In this document: positions 25,511-34,901 of the stretch, piece by piece
Layout: every line of letters starts with the position of its first letter
How positions within the stretch are numbered: the stretch's first letter is position 1
Assembly: GCA_027489065.1 (NCBI GenBank)
Contig: JAIYAM010000005.1
Span: forward strand, 1 to 53,502
Reading direction: 5' to 3'
DNA length: 53,502 nucleotides
Source of the DNA: Erythrobacteraceae bacterium
Lineage (GTDB): Bacteria; Pseudomonadota; Alphaproteobacteria; Sphingomonadales; Sphingomonadaceae
Position numbers and translations under genes: made by a program
The notes under the pieces: generated by a model
Database searches by the model: none
Told to the model about the DNA's origin: nothing
The model's input: the letters and a program-made list of their open reading frames with translations, nothing else

Positions 25511-26692
25511 TTAGCCCGTTACCTTCTCGGTCGAATCGATCCAGCCGCCGCCGACCACCCGCTCGCCCGCATAGATCACCGCCGCCTGACCCGGCGCGAC
25601 GCCGAATTCGGGCTCGGCAAAGCGGATCGTGACAGCCGCGCCGTCTCCGAGCGCGCCTTCGAGCGTAACCGGCACCGGCTTGGCGAGGCTCCTCACCTTG
25701 GCGGTCAGGGGCGCGTCCGGCAGCGGTCCGATCCGGTTCGTCTCGGTAAGCCGCGCGGCGCTCACCGCCAGCATCCGCTTCGGCCCGACCCGCACCTCGC
25801 GCGAGGGCGCGTCGAGGCCGATGACATAGAGCGGCTCGGGCTGGCCGCCGATCTCGAGGCCCTTGCGCTGGCCGACGGTGAAGTGGACGATGCCCTTGTG
25901 CGTCCCCAGCGTCTCGCCCGTGGCGGCGTGGACGATGGCTCCGGGAGCCGCGCCCTCGGGCCGCACCTTGGTGACGATCCTGGCGTAATTCCCATCGGGC
26001 ACGAAGCAGATGTCCTGCGAATCCGGCTTGGCCGCGTTCCTGAGGCCCGCCGCCTCGGCCAGATCGCGCACTTCGGTCTTGGGCATTCCGCCCAAGGGAA
26101 AGCGCAGATATTCGAGCTGCGCTTCGGTGGTGCCATAAAGGAAGTAGGACTGGTCGCGCGCCGGATCGAAGGCGCGGTGCAATTGCACGCCCTCCGTCGT
26201 CATCACGCGCCGCACGTAATGTCCTGTCGCGAGGCAATCCGCGCCCAGCTCGCGCGCCATGCGGAACAGGTCGGTGAACTTCGGCCCCATATTGCAGCGG
26301 ATGCAGGGCACCGGCGTGCGCCCGGCGAGATATTCGTCGGCGAACTGTTCGACCACTTCTTCGCGGAACGCGCTTTCGTGATCGAAGACGTAATGCGCGA
26401 TGCCCAGCCGGTCGGCCACGGCCCGCGCGTCGCGGATGTCGTCGCCCGCGCAGCACGCGCCCTTGCGGCCCGTCGCCGCGCCATAATCGTAAAGCTGGAG
26501 CGTGATCCCGATCACTTCCGCGCCGCTCGCGTGGGCGAGGGCTGCGACCACCGAGGAATCGACCCCGCCGCTCATCGCCACGACGATCCGGCAATCGGCG
26601 GCAGCGCGCGGCAGATCGAACAGCGCGGCGGCGGCGCGGGCGTCCTGGGGCGCGGCGCGCGGGCCGGCGGCAAGGGGGGCTGAGGTGTGCAT
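25511..26692 (-). CDS. mnmA: tRNA-specific 2-thiouridylase
   Basis: This 393-residue enzyme thiolates U34 of tRNAs for Lys, Glu and Gln. The PP-loop is [18 protein letters not shown] near residue 40. The two active-site cysteines lie in [14 protein letters not shown] and [20 protein letters not shown] and [15 protein letters not shown] are the other hallmark blocks. The first 35 residues are an Ala/Pro-rich extension, so translation could also begin nearer the PP-loop, but no better ribosome binding site is evident. It converges on the parS-2 region. Confidence 0.95.
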   Translation of the reverse strand: MHTSAPLAAGPRAAPQDARAAAALFDLPRAAADCRIVVAMSGGVDSSVVAALAHASGAEVIGITLQLYDYGAATGRKGACCAGDDIRDARAVADRLGIAHYVFDHESAFREEVVEQFADEYLAGRTPVPCIRCNMGPKFTDLFRMARELGADCLATGHYVRRVMTTEGVQLHRAFDPARDQSYFLYGTTEAQLEYLRFPLGGMPKTEVRDLAEAAGLRNAAKPDSQDICFVPDGNYARIVTKVRPEGAAPGAIVHAATGETLGTHKGIVHFTVGQRKGLEIGGQPEPLYVIGLDAPSREVRVGPKRMLAVSAARLTETNRIGPLPDAPLTAKVRSLAKPVPVTLEGALGDGAAVTIRFAEPEFGVAPGQAAVIYAGERVVGGGWIDSTEKVTG

Positions 26693-26779
26693 GGGAGCGC
26701 GCCCTATAGCGCCGCCCGCCCGCTTTCGCCAGAGCCGCAGCGCACCTTGCCCGCCGCGCCCGGACTATTCCTAAGCTGG

Positions 26780-26798
26780 GGTAAATGGCGGCTTTACC
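26780..26798. promoter_or_regulatory. Small palindrome upstream of the sciP operon
   Basis: GGTAAA, spacer TGGCGGC, TTTACC is a perfect inverted repeat 34 bases before the first gene of the sciP pair. It could be an operator. No certain -35/-10 pair accompanies it. Confidence 0.35.
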
Positions 26799-26832
26799 GG
26801 ATTTTGACGCCCTCTCGTTATCAGGAGGGATG

Positions 26833-27261
26833 ATGTTCGAGAAAGCCAAGTCTTTGCAAGCGCCTCAAGGCGCGAGTGCCCGTACCTTTGCCGTCGATGA
26901 GCGATTCGCGGGAGGTGCGGGGGGACGCGCCGGTCAGCATGGAGGCCAGCGTGCCGGCAATGCGCTGCGCTCCGTCGAATGGAGCGAGCTGACCGCCCGG
27001 CTCAACGCCGCGCGCGATCTCCGCCTGCTGCTTCGCAACGAATCGCAAGCCCCTATCGAAGCGGTCGCAGCAAGCTTCGGCGATGCCGCAGCAAGTTATT
27101 TTGCTCTTCTCGATGATAGCGAACCTGCTGTTAACCGCGATGCTTTAGAGCATTTGAAAGACCTCGGTGCGAAGGTTTCGGCCGACCAAGCGAACCGTCC
27201 AGGTCAGACGGAAGGACACAACTCCGATGCGCCCCGTGGCGAAGCGAGAGACACGAAATGA
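26833..27261 (+). CDS. Unknown protein co-transcribed with sciP
   Basis: This 142-residue soluble protein has a Gly-rich N-terminal third (FAGGAGGRAGQHGGQRAGN), a helical core VEWSELTARLNAARDLRLLLR followed by SFGDAAASYFALLDDSEPAVNRDALEHLKDL, and a polar tail. No membrane segment or known motif is seen. AGGAGG at 26823 favours the ATG at 26833 over that at 26830. Its stop overlaps the sciP start by ATGA, so production of the two is coupled and a cell-cycle or envelope regulatory function is possible, but that is inference from position only. Confidence 0.78.
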   Translation: MFEKAKSLQAPQGASARTFAVDERFAGGAGGRAGQHGGQRAGNALRSVEWSELTARLNAARDLRLLLRNESQAPIEAVAASFGDAAASYFALLDDSEPAVNRDALEHLKDLGAKVSADQANRPGQTEGHNSDAPRGEARDTK

Positions 27262-27557
27262 TTGAGAACCAGGACATCCGTCCGGCACAGGTGATCGGCC
27301 CGCTCGGCGAGCCGCTGACCATTGCTGACCTGCCCGCCCCCGAAACGAAGCGCTGGGTCGTCCGGCGCAAGGCCGAGGTCGTGGCCGCCGTCAACGGCGG
27401 GCTGCTGACGCTCGACGAGGCGCTGGCGCGCTATGGCCTGACGCTCGAGGAATTCGCTTCCTGGCAGCGCGCGGTCGATCGTTCGGGCATGCATGGCCTG
27501 CGCGTCACCAAGATCCAGCACTACCGCGACCTTTACGAACGCCAGCTCAAGTACTGA
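27258..27557 (+). CDS. sciP: SciP-family (DUF1153) cell cycle transcription regulator
   Basis: This 99-residue protein matches the DUF1153 family across its length: QVIGPLGEPLTIADLP, then RWVVRRKAEVVAAVNGGLLTLDEALARYGLTLEEFASWQ, a helix-turn-helix, and GLRVTKIQHYRDL. In Caulobacter SciP binds CtrA and DNA and represses CtrA-activated genes in G1 cells. It is slightly longer than the Caulobacter protein. Translation is coupled to the upstream unknown gene by a four-base overlap, and a strong hairpin follows the stop. Confidence 0.93.
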   Translation: MIENQDIRPAQVIGPLGEPLTIADLPAPETKRWVVRRKAEVVAAVNGGLLTLDEALARYGLTLEEFASWQRAVDRSGMHGLRVTKIQHYRDLYERQLKY

Positions 27558-27585
27558 CGCGAGAGCCGCACTCCTTTCACCCGGT

Positions 27586-27624
27586 CAGAGGCCCGCTTCG
27601 ACTGTCGGTCGTTGCGGGCCTCTG
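27586..27624 (+). terminator. Hairpin terminator after sciP
   Basis: CAGAGGCCCGC (27586-27596) and GCGGGCCTCTG (27614-27624) form a perfect 11-bp stem around a 17-base loop, 28 bases after the sciP stop. There is no T-run, so termination may need Rho or the hairpin may protect the 3' end. Confidence 0.6.
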
Positions 27625-27755
27625 GCGTTCCGGGGCATGATTTCTGCAAATTCGGCTACTTGGGCTGCGGAACCGCAGGGCGCGCCCTTCGTCTAAGCTG
27701 AAAGTCATCGGTCGATGCGTGGATTGCGGCTTGAGGGCCGACAATCTATGACGCG

Positions 27756-27784
27756 TTGCACATGGTGACTTAGGCGACTAATAC
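27756..27784 (+). promoter_or_regulatory. Promoter of the RND efflux operon
   Basis: TTGCAC (27756-27761), a 17-base spacer and TAATAC (27779-27784) give a good sigma-70 type match 62 bases before the adaptor start. A second, weaker pair TTGCGG/TATGAC lies a little upstream. Confidence 0.55.
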
Positions 27785-27846
27785 ACTCTTTGGCGAAGAT
27801 GGCGCACTGGGCCCGGCGCGCTGGCGGCCCGAGTGAGGAAATGGCG

Positions 27847-29049
27847 ATGAATTACGAAACGACGATCACGGCGGAGGCCGCAGACGGGGTAAGGACCGAT
27901 GGCGCGGGCGACTATACGGGCGCGCGCTCGGCTCCGGCCTTCGCCATCCCGCGCTGGCTGATCGTCGGCGGGGCGGGGCTGTTCGTGATCCTCCTGCTGA
28001 TCGGCGCCTATTTCGCTTTCGCCGGACGTCAGCCGGCCCCGGCCGCCGATAACAACAGCCAGGCTTCCACCGTCACGGTCGTCACGCCGGGCCGGACCAC
28101 CATTGCGGGCCAGATCGAAGCGCCCGGCGCTCTTGCTGCGCGTCGTCCGATGCCGGTCGGCGTGGTCGGTGAAGGCGGGCAGGTGGTGCGCGTCACTGTC
28201 GATGCGGGCGACTGGGTCCGCCAGGGTCAGGTGCTCGCGGTGATCGATCGCTCGGTGCAGGTCCAGCAGGCCGCTGCCCAGTCGGCGCAGATCGAAGTCG
28301 CCCGTGCCGATGCCAATCTCGCCCAGGCGAACCTCGACCGTGCGCTCCAGTTGGTCGCCCGCGGCTTCGTCTCGAAGGCCGATGTCGACCGTCTGACCGC
28401 AACCCGCGATGCCGCGGTCGCGCGCGTCAAGGTTGCCGAAGCGCAGCTGCGCGAGCAGCGTGCCCGCAACCAGCGCCTCGATGTCCTCGCGCCGGCCACC
28501 GGCTACGTCCTGTCGCGCAATGTCGAGCCCGGACAGACCGTCGGTGCCGGCACCCAGGCGCTGTTCACGATCGCCAGCGGCGGCGAGATGGAAATGCTCG
28601 CCCAGGTGTCGGAAGAGCAGCTCGCAAAGCTCTCGGTCGGCACCGTGGCGACCGTCGTGCCGACCGGCACGGAGCAGAGCTTCACCGGCCAGGTGTGGCA
28701 GCTCGCCCCGACGATCGACCAGACCACCCGTCAGGGGACGGCGCGCATCGCGCTCGCCTTCGCTCCGGGCCTGCGCCCCGGCGGCTTTGCCACCGCGAAG
28801 ATCAACAGCGGCAGCTTCACTGCCACCGTGCTCCCCGAAAGCGCGGTGCTGGCCGATGCCAAGGGCAGCTTCGTCTACATCGTCGGGCCCGACAACAAGA
28901 CGGTGCGGCGCCCGGTCAAGACCGGCGCGGTGACCGCAAGCGGCATCGCGATCACCGAAGGCCTGACCGGCAACGAGCGGGTCGTGCTGCGCGCCGGCGG
29001 GTTCCTCAACCCCGGCGAGACCGTCAACCCCCAACCCCTCAAGAAGTAA
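27847..29049 (+). CDS. RND efflux periplasmic adaptor (membrane fusion protein)
   Basis: This 400-residue HlyD/AcrA-type adaptor has one N-terminal membrane segment (WLIVGGAGLFVILLLIGAYFAF, residues about 37-58). The lipoyl half-motifs VGEGGQVVRVTVDAGDWVRQGQVLAVID and LDVLAPATGYVLSRNVEPGQTVGAG flank a helical hairpin (residues about 155-210). A beta-barrel and a membrane-proximal domain follow. It joins the inner-membrane pump to an outer membrane channel. GAGGAA at 27834 is 7 bases before the ATG at 27847, better than the ATG at 27841. The pump gene follows after 77 bases, and no outer membrane factor gene is adjacent. Confidence 0.92.
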   Translation: MNYETTITAEAADGVRTDGAGDYTGARSAPAFAIPRWLIVGGAGLFVILLLIGAYFAFAGRQPAPAADNNSQASTVTVVTPGRTTIAGQIEAPGALAARRPMPVGVVGEGGQVVRVTVDAGDWVRQGQVLAVIDRSVQVQQAAAQSAQIEVARADANLAQANLDRALQLVARGFVSKADVDRLTATRDAAVARVKVAEAQLREQRARNQRLDVLAPATGYVLSRNVEPGQTVGAGTQALFTIASGGEMEMLAQVSEEQLAKLSVGTVATVVPTGTEQSFTGQVWQLAPTIDQTTRQGTARIALAFAPGLRPGGFATAKINSGSFTATVLPESAVLADAKGSFVYIVGPDNKTVRRPVKTGAVTASGIAITEGLTGNERVVLRAGGFLNPGETVNPQPLKK

Positions 29050-29056
29050 GCGTCCA

Positions 29057-29090
29057 TCCCTGCCGCGGCGCGCCGCGTAGCTGGCAGGGA
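29057..29090 (+). repeat. Intercistronic hairpin between adaptor and pump genes
   Basis: TCCCTGCC (29057-29064) pairs with GGCAGGGA (29083-29090), and the interior GCGGCGCGCCGC is itself palindromic. It lies between the two efflux genes and may set their relative mRNA levels. Confidence 0.5.
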
Positions 29091-29126
29091 CCCGGAACGA
29101 CCGGCGACAAAACAGGCAGGACTTTC

Positions 29127-32100
29127 ATGGCACTTCGCGACATTTCGGCCTGGTCGATCCGCAATCCGGTGATCCCGCTGGTGTTCTTCACCGGGCTGCT
29201 GTTCGCCGGGATCGTCAGCTTCCTGCGCATGGACGTCACCAACAATCCCGACGTCGAATTCCCGGCGGTGATCGTCAACATCGCGCAGCCGGGCGCCTCG
29301 CCGACCGAGATCGAGAACCAGATCACCCAGCGCGTGGAAAGCGCGCTGCGTTCGATCAACGGGGTCAATTCCATCCAGTCGACGGCGCGCGAGGGCTCTT
29401 CGCAGACCTTTGTCGAGTTCGAGATCGGCACCGATCTGATCGAAGCGGTCAACGAGGTCGAGACCGCGATCGATTCGGTGCGCGGCAGCCTGCCTGACGG
29501 CATCCTCGAGCCGCGCGTCTCCAAGGTCAATGTGGTCGGCGAATCGATCGGCGTGTTCGCGGTCGAGGCCGACGACATGACCCTCGAACAATTGAGCTGG
29601 TTCATCGACGACACGGTCGCCAAGCGTCTGCTCAAGATCGACGGCATGGCAGAAGTCGGCCGCTATGGCGGGGTCGACCGGCAGATCGAGGTGATCCTCG
29701 ATCCGGCCAGGATGCAGTCCCTCGGGGTCACCGCATCGCAGATCAACGCGGCGCTGCGCCAGAGCAACCTCGACGCGGCGGGCGGGCTCGCCGAAGTCGG
29801 CGGCACCCGCCAGTCGCTGCGTGTCCTCGGCAACTCCGAGAGCGCCTATGCCCTGTCGCAAGCCCAGATCCAGCTCGGCGCCGGCCGCGCCGTGCGTCTC
29901 GCGGACGTCGCCCAGGTGCGTGACGGTTTCTCGGAACGCAACTCGATCAGCGAAGTGGCCGGCAAGGAAGTCGTCAACTTCTACATGAACCGCGCGCGCG
30001 GCTCATCGGACCTCGCGGTGTACGACGCCGCGCTCGAGGAGATCGCAAAGATCGAGGCCGAGAACCCCGGCGTCACATTCATCAAGCTTTCGACCAGCAC
30101 CACCTACACCCGCAGCCAGTACAAGTCCTCGATGTGGGCGCTGGTCGAAGGCGCGGTGCTCGCGGTGGTCGTGGTGTTCGTGTTCCTGCGCGACTGGCGC
30201 GCGACCTTCATCTCGGCGGTCGCGATCCCGCTCTCGGCGATCCCGACCTTCTGGTTCATGGACCTGCTGAACTTCAACCTCAACTTCCTCTCGCTGCTCG
30301 CTCTGGCGCTGGTGGCAGGCGTGCTGGTCGATGACGCGATCGTGGAGATCGAGAACATCGTCAGACACATGCGGATGGGCAAGACCGCCTACCAGGCCTC
30401 GATCGACGCCGCCGACGAGATCGGCCTGCCGGTGGTCGCGACCAGCTTCTGCATCGTCGCGGTGTTCCTGCCGGTGGGCCTGATGCCGGGCGTCTCGGGC
30501 CAGTTCTTCCAGAACTTCGGGATCACCGTGGTGATCGCGGTGCTGATGTCGCTGGCCGTCGCGCGCATGGTCACGCCGCTGATGGCCGCCTACTTCCTCA
30601 AGTCCAAGGGCCACGCCGAGCATGGCGGCGGGCGCATGATCGACACCTATATGCGGGTGCTCGCCTGGACGCTTGACACCGGCAAGATGGCCGCGCGCCG
30701 CGCCGGACTGACCGGCCCGCGCCGGCGGTTCCTCTATGTGCTGGCGCTGCTGCTCACGGTGATCGTGCTGCTCGCGGTCCCGGCGCTGACGATGTTCGCC
30801 GGCTTCAACGCCTTGAACGCGCTCGGGCTCCCCAAGACCATCGCTGGGGCGGTATCGAGCGACAGCAACACCTTCGCCTTCTTCCTCGTCGCCAAGATCT
30901 TCGAGGTGACGCAGGTGCTGCTGATCTCGCTGCTTTCCCTCGCGGCGCTGCTCGGCGTCTTCAAGCTGATCGAGCTGCCGGCGCGCTCGTCCGGCGGCTT
31001 CGGCGAGATGCAGCGCTGGCTGACCGCGCGCTTCTACGACCATCGCATCTGGATGCTCGGGATAGGCTGGTTCTCGTTCCTCGTGACGATCCTGCTGTTC
31101 GGCCAGATTCCCGGCCAGTTCCAGCCGACCATCGACGACGAGAACAGCCAGGTGACGATCGAGGTCGTGCCCGGCACCTCGCTGGCTCAGGCCAAGCGGA
31201 TCGTGAACGAAGTCGCCGCCGAACTGCGCAAGGAGCCGGAGGTCGAGCGCCTGCTGGAACGCATCCGGCTGAACGATGCCTCGACCATCTTCGTCAAGCT
31301 CAAGGAAGACCGCGCCCGCACCTCGATCGAATTCGAGCGTGAGCTGGCGCCCAAGCTCGCGCAATTCCCCGATGCGCGCGTCCGCTTCCAGTCGCAGTCC
31401 GGCGGGTTCGGTTCGGGCCGCGACATGACGGTGATGCTGGCCGGGTCCGACCCGGCCAAGCTCGAGGAAACCGCGCAGAAGCTGGTCGAGCAGATGAAGG
31501 GTCTGAAGACGCTGGTGGCTCCGCGCATCAGCGCCGACCTCAACCGCCCCGAGATCATCATCACCCCGCGCGACAAGATCGCCGCCGAGCTGGGCGTCAC
31601 CACCGCCGCGCTGTCGCAAACGATCCGCATCGCGACCCTTGGCGAGATCGAGCAGAACGCGGCGCGCTTCTCGCTGTCGGACCGCCAGATCCCGATCATC
31701 GTGCGCCTGTCGACCGAGGCGCGCGGGGACTTCACGACGATCCAGAACCTGCCCGTTCCGCTCGCGGGCGGCGGGTCGGTGCCTCTGGGCAGCGTTGCCG
31801 ACATCACCTTCGGCTCCGGCCCGACCGCGATCCAGCGCTACAACCAGAACCGCCGCGCGCTGGTCGGCGCGGACCTGGCTGCTGGTGTGCTCAAGGGTGA
31901 GGCGCAGGCGCAGATCGACGCGCTTCCGGTGCTCCAGAAGCTGCCCGTGGGTGTGATCCGCGACGTGGTGGGCGAAGAGGAATGGCAGCAGGAGCTGATC
32001 CAGAACCTCATCATCGCGATCATCGCCGGGGTGCTGCTGGTGTTTGCGGTGCTGGTGCTGCTCTACAAGCGGTTGATGAGCCCGCTGGTCAATATGAGCT

Positions 32101-32645
32101 CGCTCGCGCTCGCGCCGCTCGGCGGCATCCTGCTGATCTGGCTGACCGGCCAGCCGCAATCCATGCCCGTCTATATCGGCATCCTGCTGCTGCTCGGGAT
32201 CGTCTCGAAGAACTCGATCCTGCTGATCGACTTCGCGATCGAGGAGATGAACAAGGGCGTGGGCAAGCTCGAAGCGATCATGGACGCGGGTCACAAGCGC
32301 GCCCAGCCGATCGTCATGACCACGGTCGCCATGACCGCGGGGATGGTGCCGGTCGCGATCTCCCTGACCGGCGACGGCGCTTGGCGCCAGCCGATGGGTA
32401 TCGTCGTGATCGGCGGCCTGGTGCTCTCGACCCTGCTGACGCTGGTGATCGTGCCGGCGGGCTTCAGTCTGGCCGACAGCTTCGAGCGGCGGGTGGGGCC
32501 GTGGCTGCGGGCGCGGATGCTGACGTACAAGCCGGGCGACGACACGCGCGGTATCGTCGATGCCGAGCCCGATCTGCCCTTCTCCGGTGCGACCGGCGCC
32601 GTTCCTGCCCGGCGCCTGCCGCCGGGCACCGAGCCGGCCGAGTGA
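29127..32645 (+). CDS. RND-type multidrug efflux permease (HAE1 family) with an extra membrane insert
   Basis: This 1172-residue proton-driven pump shows family motifs: N-terminal SIRNPVIPLVFFTGLLFAGIVSFLRM, the first porter domain, TM4 with ALALVAGVLVDDAIVEIENI (the two Asp of the proton relay), TM6, then a second half with a matching TM10 region LLLLGIVSKNSILLIDFAIEEMN. It is about 130 residues longer than AcrB (1049). The surplus lies between TM6 (ends near 490) and TM7 (begins near 640), where two further hydrophobic segments (about 532-555 and 590-612) are seen. AGGCAGG precedes the ATG. Substrates cannot be predicted. Confidence 0.93.
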   Translation: MALRDISAWSIRNPVIPLVFFTGLLFAGIVSFLRMDVTNNPDVEFPAVIVNIAQPGASPTEIENQITQRVESALRSINGVNSIQSTAREGSSQTFVEFEIGTDLIEAVNEVETAIDSVRGSLPDGILEPRVSKVNVVGESIGVFAVEADDMTLEQLSWFIDDTVAKRLLKIDGMAEVGRYGGVDRQIEVILDPARMQSLGVTASQINAALRQSNLDAAGGLAEVGGTRQSLRVLGNSESAYALSQAQIQLGAGRAVRLADVAQVRDGFSERNSISEVAGKEVVNFYMNRARGSSDLAVYDAALEEIAKIEAENPGVTFIKLSTSTTYTRSQYKSSMWALVEGAVLAVVVVFVFLRDWRATFISAVAIPLSAIPTFWFMDLLNFNLNFLSLLALALVAGVLVDDAIVEIENIVRHMRMGKTAYQASIDAADEIGLPVVATSFCIVAVFLPVGLMPGVSGQFFQNFGITVVIAVLMSLAVARMVTPLMAAYFLKSKGHAEHGGGRMIDTYMRVLAWTLDTGKMAARRAGLTGPRRRFLYVLALLLTVIVLLAVPALTMFAGFNALNALGLPKTIAGAVSSDSNTFAFFLVAKIFEVTQVLLISLLSLAALLGVFKLIELPARSSGGFGEMQRWLTARFYDHRIWMLGIGWFSFLVTILLFGQIPGQFQPTIDDENSQVTIEVVPGTSLAQAKRIVNEVAAELRKEPEVERLLERIRLNDASTIFVKLKEDRARTSIEFERELAPKLAQFPDARVRFQSQSGGFGSGRDMTVMLAGSDPAKLEETAQKLVEQMKGLKTLVAPRISADLNRPEIIITPRDKIAAELGVTTAALSQTIRIATLGEIEQNAARFSLSDRQIPIIVRLSTEARGDFTTIQNLPVPLAGGGSVPLGSVADITFGSGPTAIQRYNQNRRALVGADLAAGVLKGEAQAQIDALPVLQKLPVGVIRDVVGEEEWQQELIQNLIIAIIAGVLLVFAVLVLLYKRLMSPLVNMSSLALAPLGGILLIWLTGQPQSMPVYIGILLLLGIVSKNSILLIDFAIEEMNKGVGKLEAIMDAGHKRAQPIVMTTVAMTAGMVPVAISLTGDGAWRQPMGIVVIGGLVLSTLLTLVIVPAGFSLADSFERRVGPWLRARMLTYKPGDDTRGIVDAEPDLPFSGATGAVPARRLPPGTEPAE

Positions 32646-32646
32646 C

Positions 32647-32691
32647 GGGTTGAGGCGTGACGGGTTATAGGGTGACTGTCACGCCCAACCC
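32647..32691 (+). terminator. Hairpin after the RND pump gene
   Basis: GGGTTGAGGCGTGAC (32647-32661) pairs with GTCACGCCCAACCC (32678-32691) with a single bulged base, directly after the stop codon at 32645 and 17 bases before the next start. There is no T-run. A GTG/ACG-rich direct repeat (TGACGGGTT, twice) lies inside. Confidence 0.55.
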
Positions 32692-32707
32692 TTGCTAAGG
32701 CAGGGTC

Positions 32708-33997
32708 ATGGCGACGCGCAATCTGAGGCCCCTGACCTTCGGCGGCCAGCCGCTCACGGTTGATCGCGCAAGGCGGATGCGCTGGACGGCGACAGGCATG
32801 CTCGCCGCGATGGCGGTGATCTTCGTCGCCACCCACGGTTTCGCGGCGACCGGTCATCCGGTCTGGGGCTACGTCCACGCCTTCGCCGAAGCGGCAATGG
32901 TCGGCGGGCTCGCCGACTGGTTCGCGGTCACCGCGCTGTTCCGCCGCCCGCTCGGACTGCCGATCCCCCACACCGCGATCATCCCGGAAAACAAGGACCG
33001 CATCGCCGACACGATGGCGGCCTTCCTGCGCGAGAACTTCCTCACCCCGGCCGTGGTCGCGCGGCGCATGGCGGGGATGAACATCGCCAAGGCCGCGGGC
33101 GAATTCCTCGCTGCCTCGCCTGAACGAGGCGACGACGAGCGATCGCGCATCACCTCGGGCGCGGCGGGGCTCCTCGCCGAGGTGCTCGAATCGCTCGATC
33201 CCGACCGGCTCGGCAACCAGGTCCGCTCGGGCCTCGCAGGCCAGCTGTCGAAGCTCGACGTCGCGCCCCTGGCCGGTCGCATGATCGAAACCGCGATGAT
33301 CGACCGCCGCCATCAGCCGCTTATTGACGGCTTCGTGCGCTGGGCGGGCCTGACGCTCGAGGACAACGAAGAGACGATCCGCGAGATCATCCACCAGCGC
33401 GTCGCCGGGGTGCTACGCTGGGCGGGGATCGACAAGACCATCTCCTCCAGCGTGCTCGACGGGCTCTACAAGCTGCTCGCCGAGGTGCTGGTGAACCCCG
33501 ACCACCCCTTGCGCGGCAAGATCGAGGAGGGGCTGGCGAAGCTCGGGCAGGACCTCCAGCACGACCCCGCCACCCGCGAGAAGGTCGAGGAGATGAAGCG
33601 CGACCTCATCGCCAACCCGGCCGTGGCGGTGTGGTGGACCGGCGTGTGGGAGCGGATGCGCCAGTCGCTGATCCGCCGTGCCCGCGATCCCGAAAGCGGG
33701 ATGGGCGAGGAAATGCGCAACATGCTGGCCGAGCTGGGCGGGGCGCTCCAGCAGGACGCACGGCTCCAGCACCAGATCAACCGCTTCGCGCGCCGCACGA
33801 TGGTCGGCATCGCGACCCGCTACGGCGACCAGATCGTCCGGCTGGTGTCGGAAACCGTCAAGCGCTGGGACGCGCGCACGATCACCGACCGCGTCGAGGG
33901 CGCCGTGGGCCGCGACCTCCAGTTCATCCGCATCAACGGCACGCTGGTGGGCGGGCTCGTCGGCATGACGCTGCACTTCCTCAACACGGTGCTGTGA
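32708..33997 (+). CDS. DUF445 family membrane-associated protein
   Basis: This 429-residue protein matches DUF445: an N-terminal membrane segment (TATGMLAAMAVIFVATHGFAA) followed by the diagnostic WGYVHAFAEAAMVGGLADWFAVTALFRRPLGLPIPHTAIIPENKDRIAD, long helical regions, and a hydrophobic C-terminus (INGTLVGGLVGMTLHFLNTVL) that likely forms a second span. The family is found in many bacteria and its function is unknown. The start has CAGGGTC four bases upstream. It may share a transcript with the pump genes, although a strong hairpin lies between. Confidence 0.88.
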   Translation: MATRNLRPLTFGGQPLTVDRARRMRWTATGMLAAMAVIFVATHGFAATGHPVWGYVHAFAEAAMVGGLADWFAVTALFRRPLGLPIPHTAIIPENKDRIADTMAAFLRENFLTPAVVARRMAGMNIAKAAGEFLAASPERGDDERSRITSGAAGLLAEVLESLDPDRLGNQVRSGLAGQLSKLDVAPLAGRMIETAMIDRRHQPLIDGFVRWAGLTLEDNEETIREIIHQRVAGVLRWAGIDKTISSSVLDGLYKLLAEVLVNPDHPLRGKIEEGLAKLGQDLQHDPATREKVEEMKRDLIANPAVAVWWTGVWERMRQSLIRRARDPESGMGEEMRNMLAELGGALQQDARLQHQINRFARRTMVGIATRYGDQIVRLVSETVKRWDARTITDRVEGAVGRDLQFIRINGTLVGGLVGMTLHFLNTVL

Positions 33998-34013
33998 GGC
34001 CCAGCGGGCAGCG

Positions 34014-34901
34014 TCAGTCGGACATCACGTAAGTGATGCCGGTGGCGTAATAGGAGCGCATCGGCTTGCCCGCGGCGTCCAGCGCGGGCTCGAACCGGGC
34101 GGCCTTCATCTGCCGGCAAGCGGGACTTTCCAGCGCATCGGTCTTCGTCGCCTTGATGATCGTGCAGCTTTCGACCGTGCCTTCGGCGCTGACGATGACC
34201 CGCAGGCGCATGATCCCCTGCTCGCCCTGCATGGCGGCGATCGCCGGGTAGGTCGCGACGATGCGCCCCGCCACTTCCTCCTGGTTGAGCCATTTCGGGC
34301 GGCGGGTCCCGGCGCGCTGCTGCTCGACATCGAGCCCCCAGCTGCGGACCAGATCGAGCGCGCAGTCGTCGAGCACCGCGAAGGCCTTGTCGAGCGGCCC
34401 GGTCATGAGGCGCACATCCTTGTCCCTCTGCCGGAGCGAGATGTAGGTGACCTGCTTTGCGGCCTCCTTGTCGAGCGACTGGATGCCGGGACGCGGCTGC
34501 TCGGGCATCGGCGCAGCGTCGGGAAGCGTCGGGATGATCGACACAGTGGAGAAGATCAGGCTGCTTTCGTTCTGGGCGAGCTTGCCGAGAAACGGAGTGG
34601 TGTCCCGCTCCGCCTGCGCTTCGAAGAACTTCAGGTGCGTCGTCTGCCCGTCCCGGAAGCGGGAGAAGGAGGGCCCCGCCACCACCATGAGGAACTGGTC
34701 ACCCGGCGAGTATTGCTCGAAGAACAGCACGTGCCGCTTGTCGCCTTCGCCGAACAGCCGCACCAGGCGGCACTTGTTCTCGGCAAAATCGACATTCCAG
34801 GGCGAGGATGGCGCGATCTCCGTGACCCTGGCTTCCTTCGCAGCGGCCGGAAGGGGCAGCGACAGGGACAGGGCAGCGAAGGCGAGGATCGTGCGGCGCA
34901 T
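34014..34901 (-). CDS. Secreted protein with TonB C-terminal-like domain (paralogue 1)
   Basis: This 295-residue protein has a signal peptide (MRRTILAFAALSLSLPLPAAAK) and a sphingomonad-type domain beginning SPWNVDFAENKCRLVRLFGEGDKRHVLFFEQYSPGDQF. It ends in a TonB-C-like module (YPAIAAMQGEQGIMRLRVIVSAEGTVESCTI ... ACRQMKAARFEPALDAAGKP). Unlike true TonB it has no N-terminal membrane anchor and no Pro-rich arm, so it is probably a soluble periplasmic protein. CGGAGG six bases before the ATG fixes the start at 34901. It is a tandem paralogue of the gene at 35088. Function unknown. Confidence 0.82.
   Translation of the reverse strand: MRRTILAFAALSLSLPLPAAAKEARVTEIAPSSPWNVDFAENKCRLVRLFGEGDKRHVLFFEQYSPGDQFLMVVAGPSFSRFRDGQTTHLKFFEAQAERDTTPFLGKLAQNESSLIFSTVSIIPTLPDAAPMPEQPRPGIQSLDKEAAKQVTYISLRQRDKDVRLMTGPLDKAFAVLDDCALDLVRSWGLDVEQQRAGTRRPKWLNQEEVAGRIVATYPAIAAMQGEQGIMRLRVIVSAEGTVESCTIIKATKTDALESPACRQMKAARFEPALDAAGKPMRSYYATGITYVMSD

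Noticed and set aside
30003..32294. Very long open reading frames antisense to the RND pump gene, and similar long frames opposite other genes (for example 19451-21853 and 1169-2242)
   Set aside because: They follow from high third-position GC of the real genes, encode Arg/His/Asp-rich sequence without family motifs, and have no ribosome binding sites.
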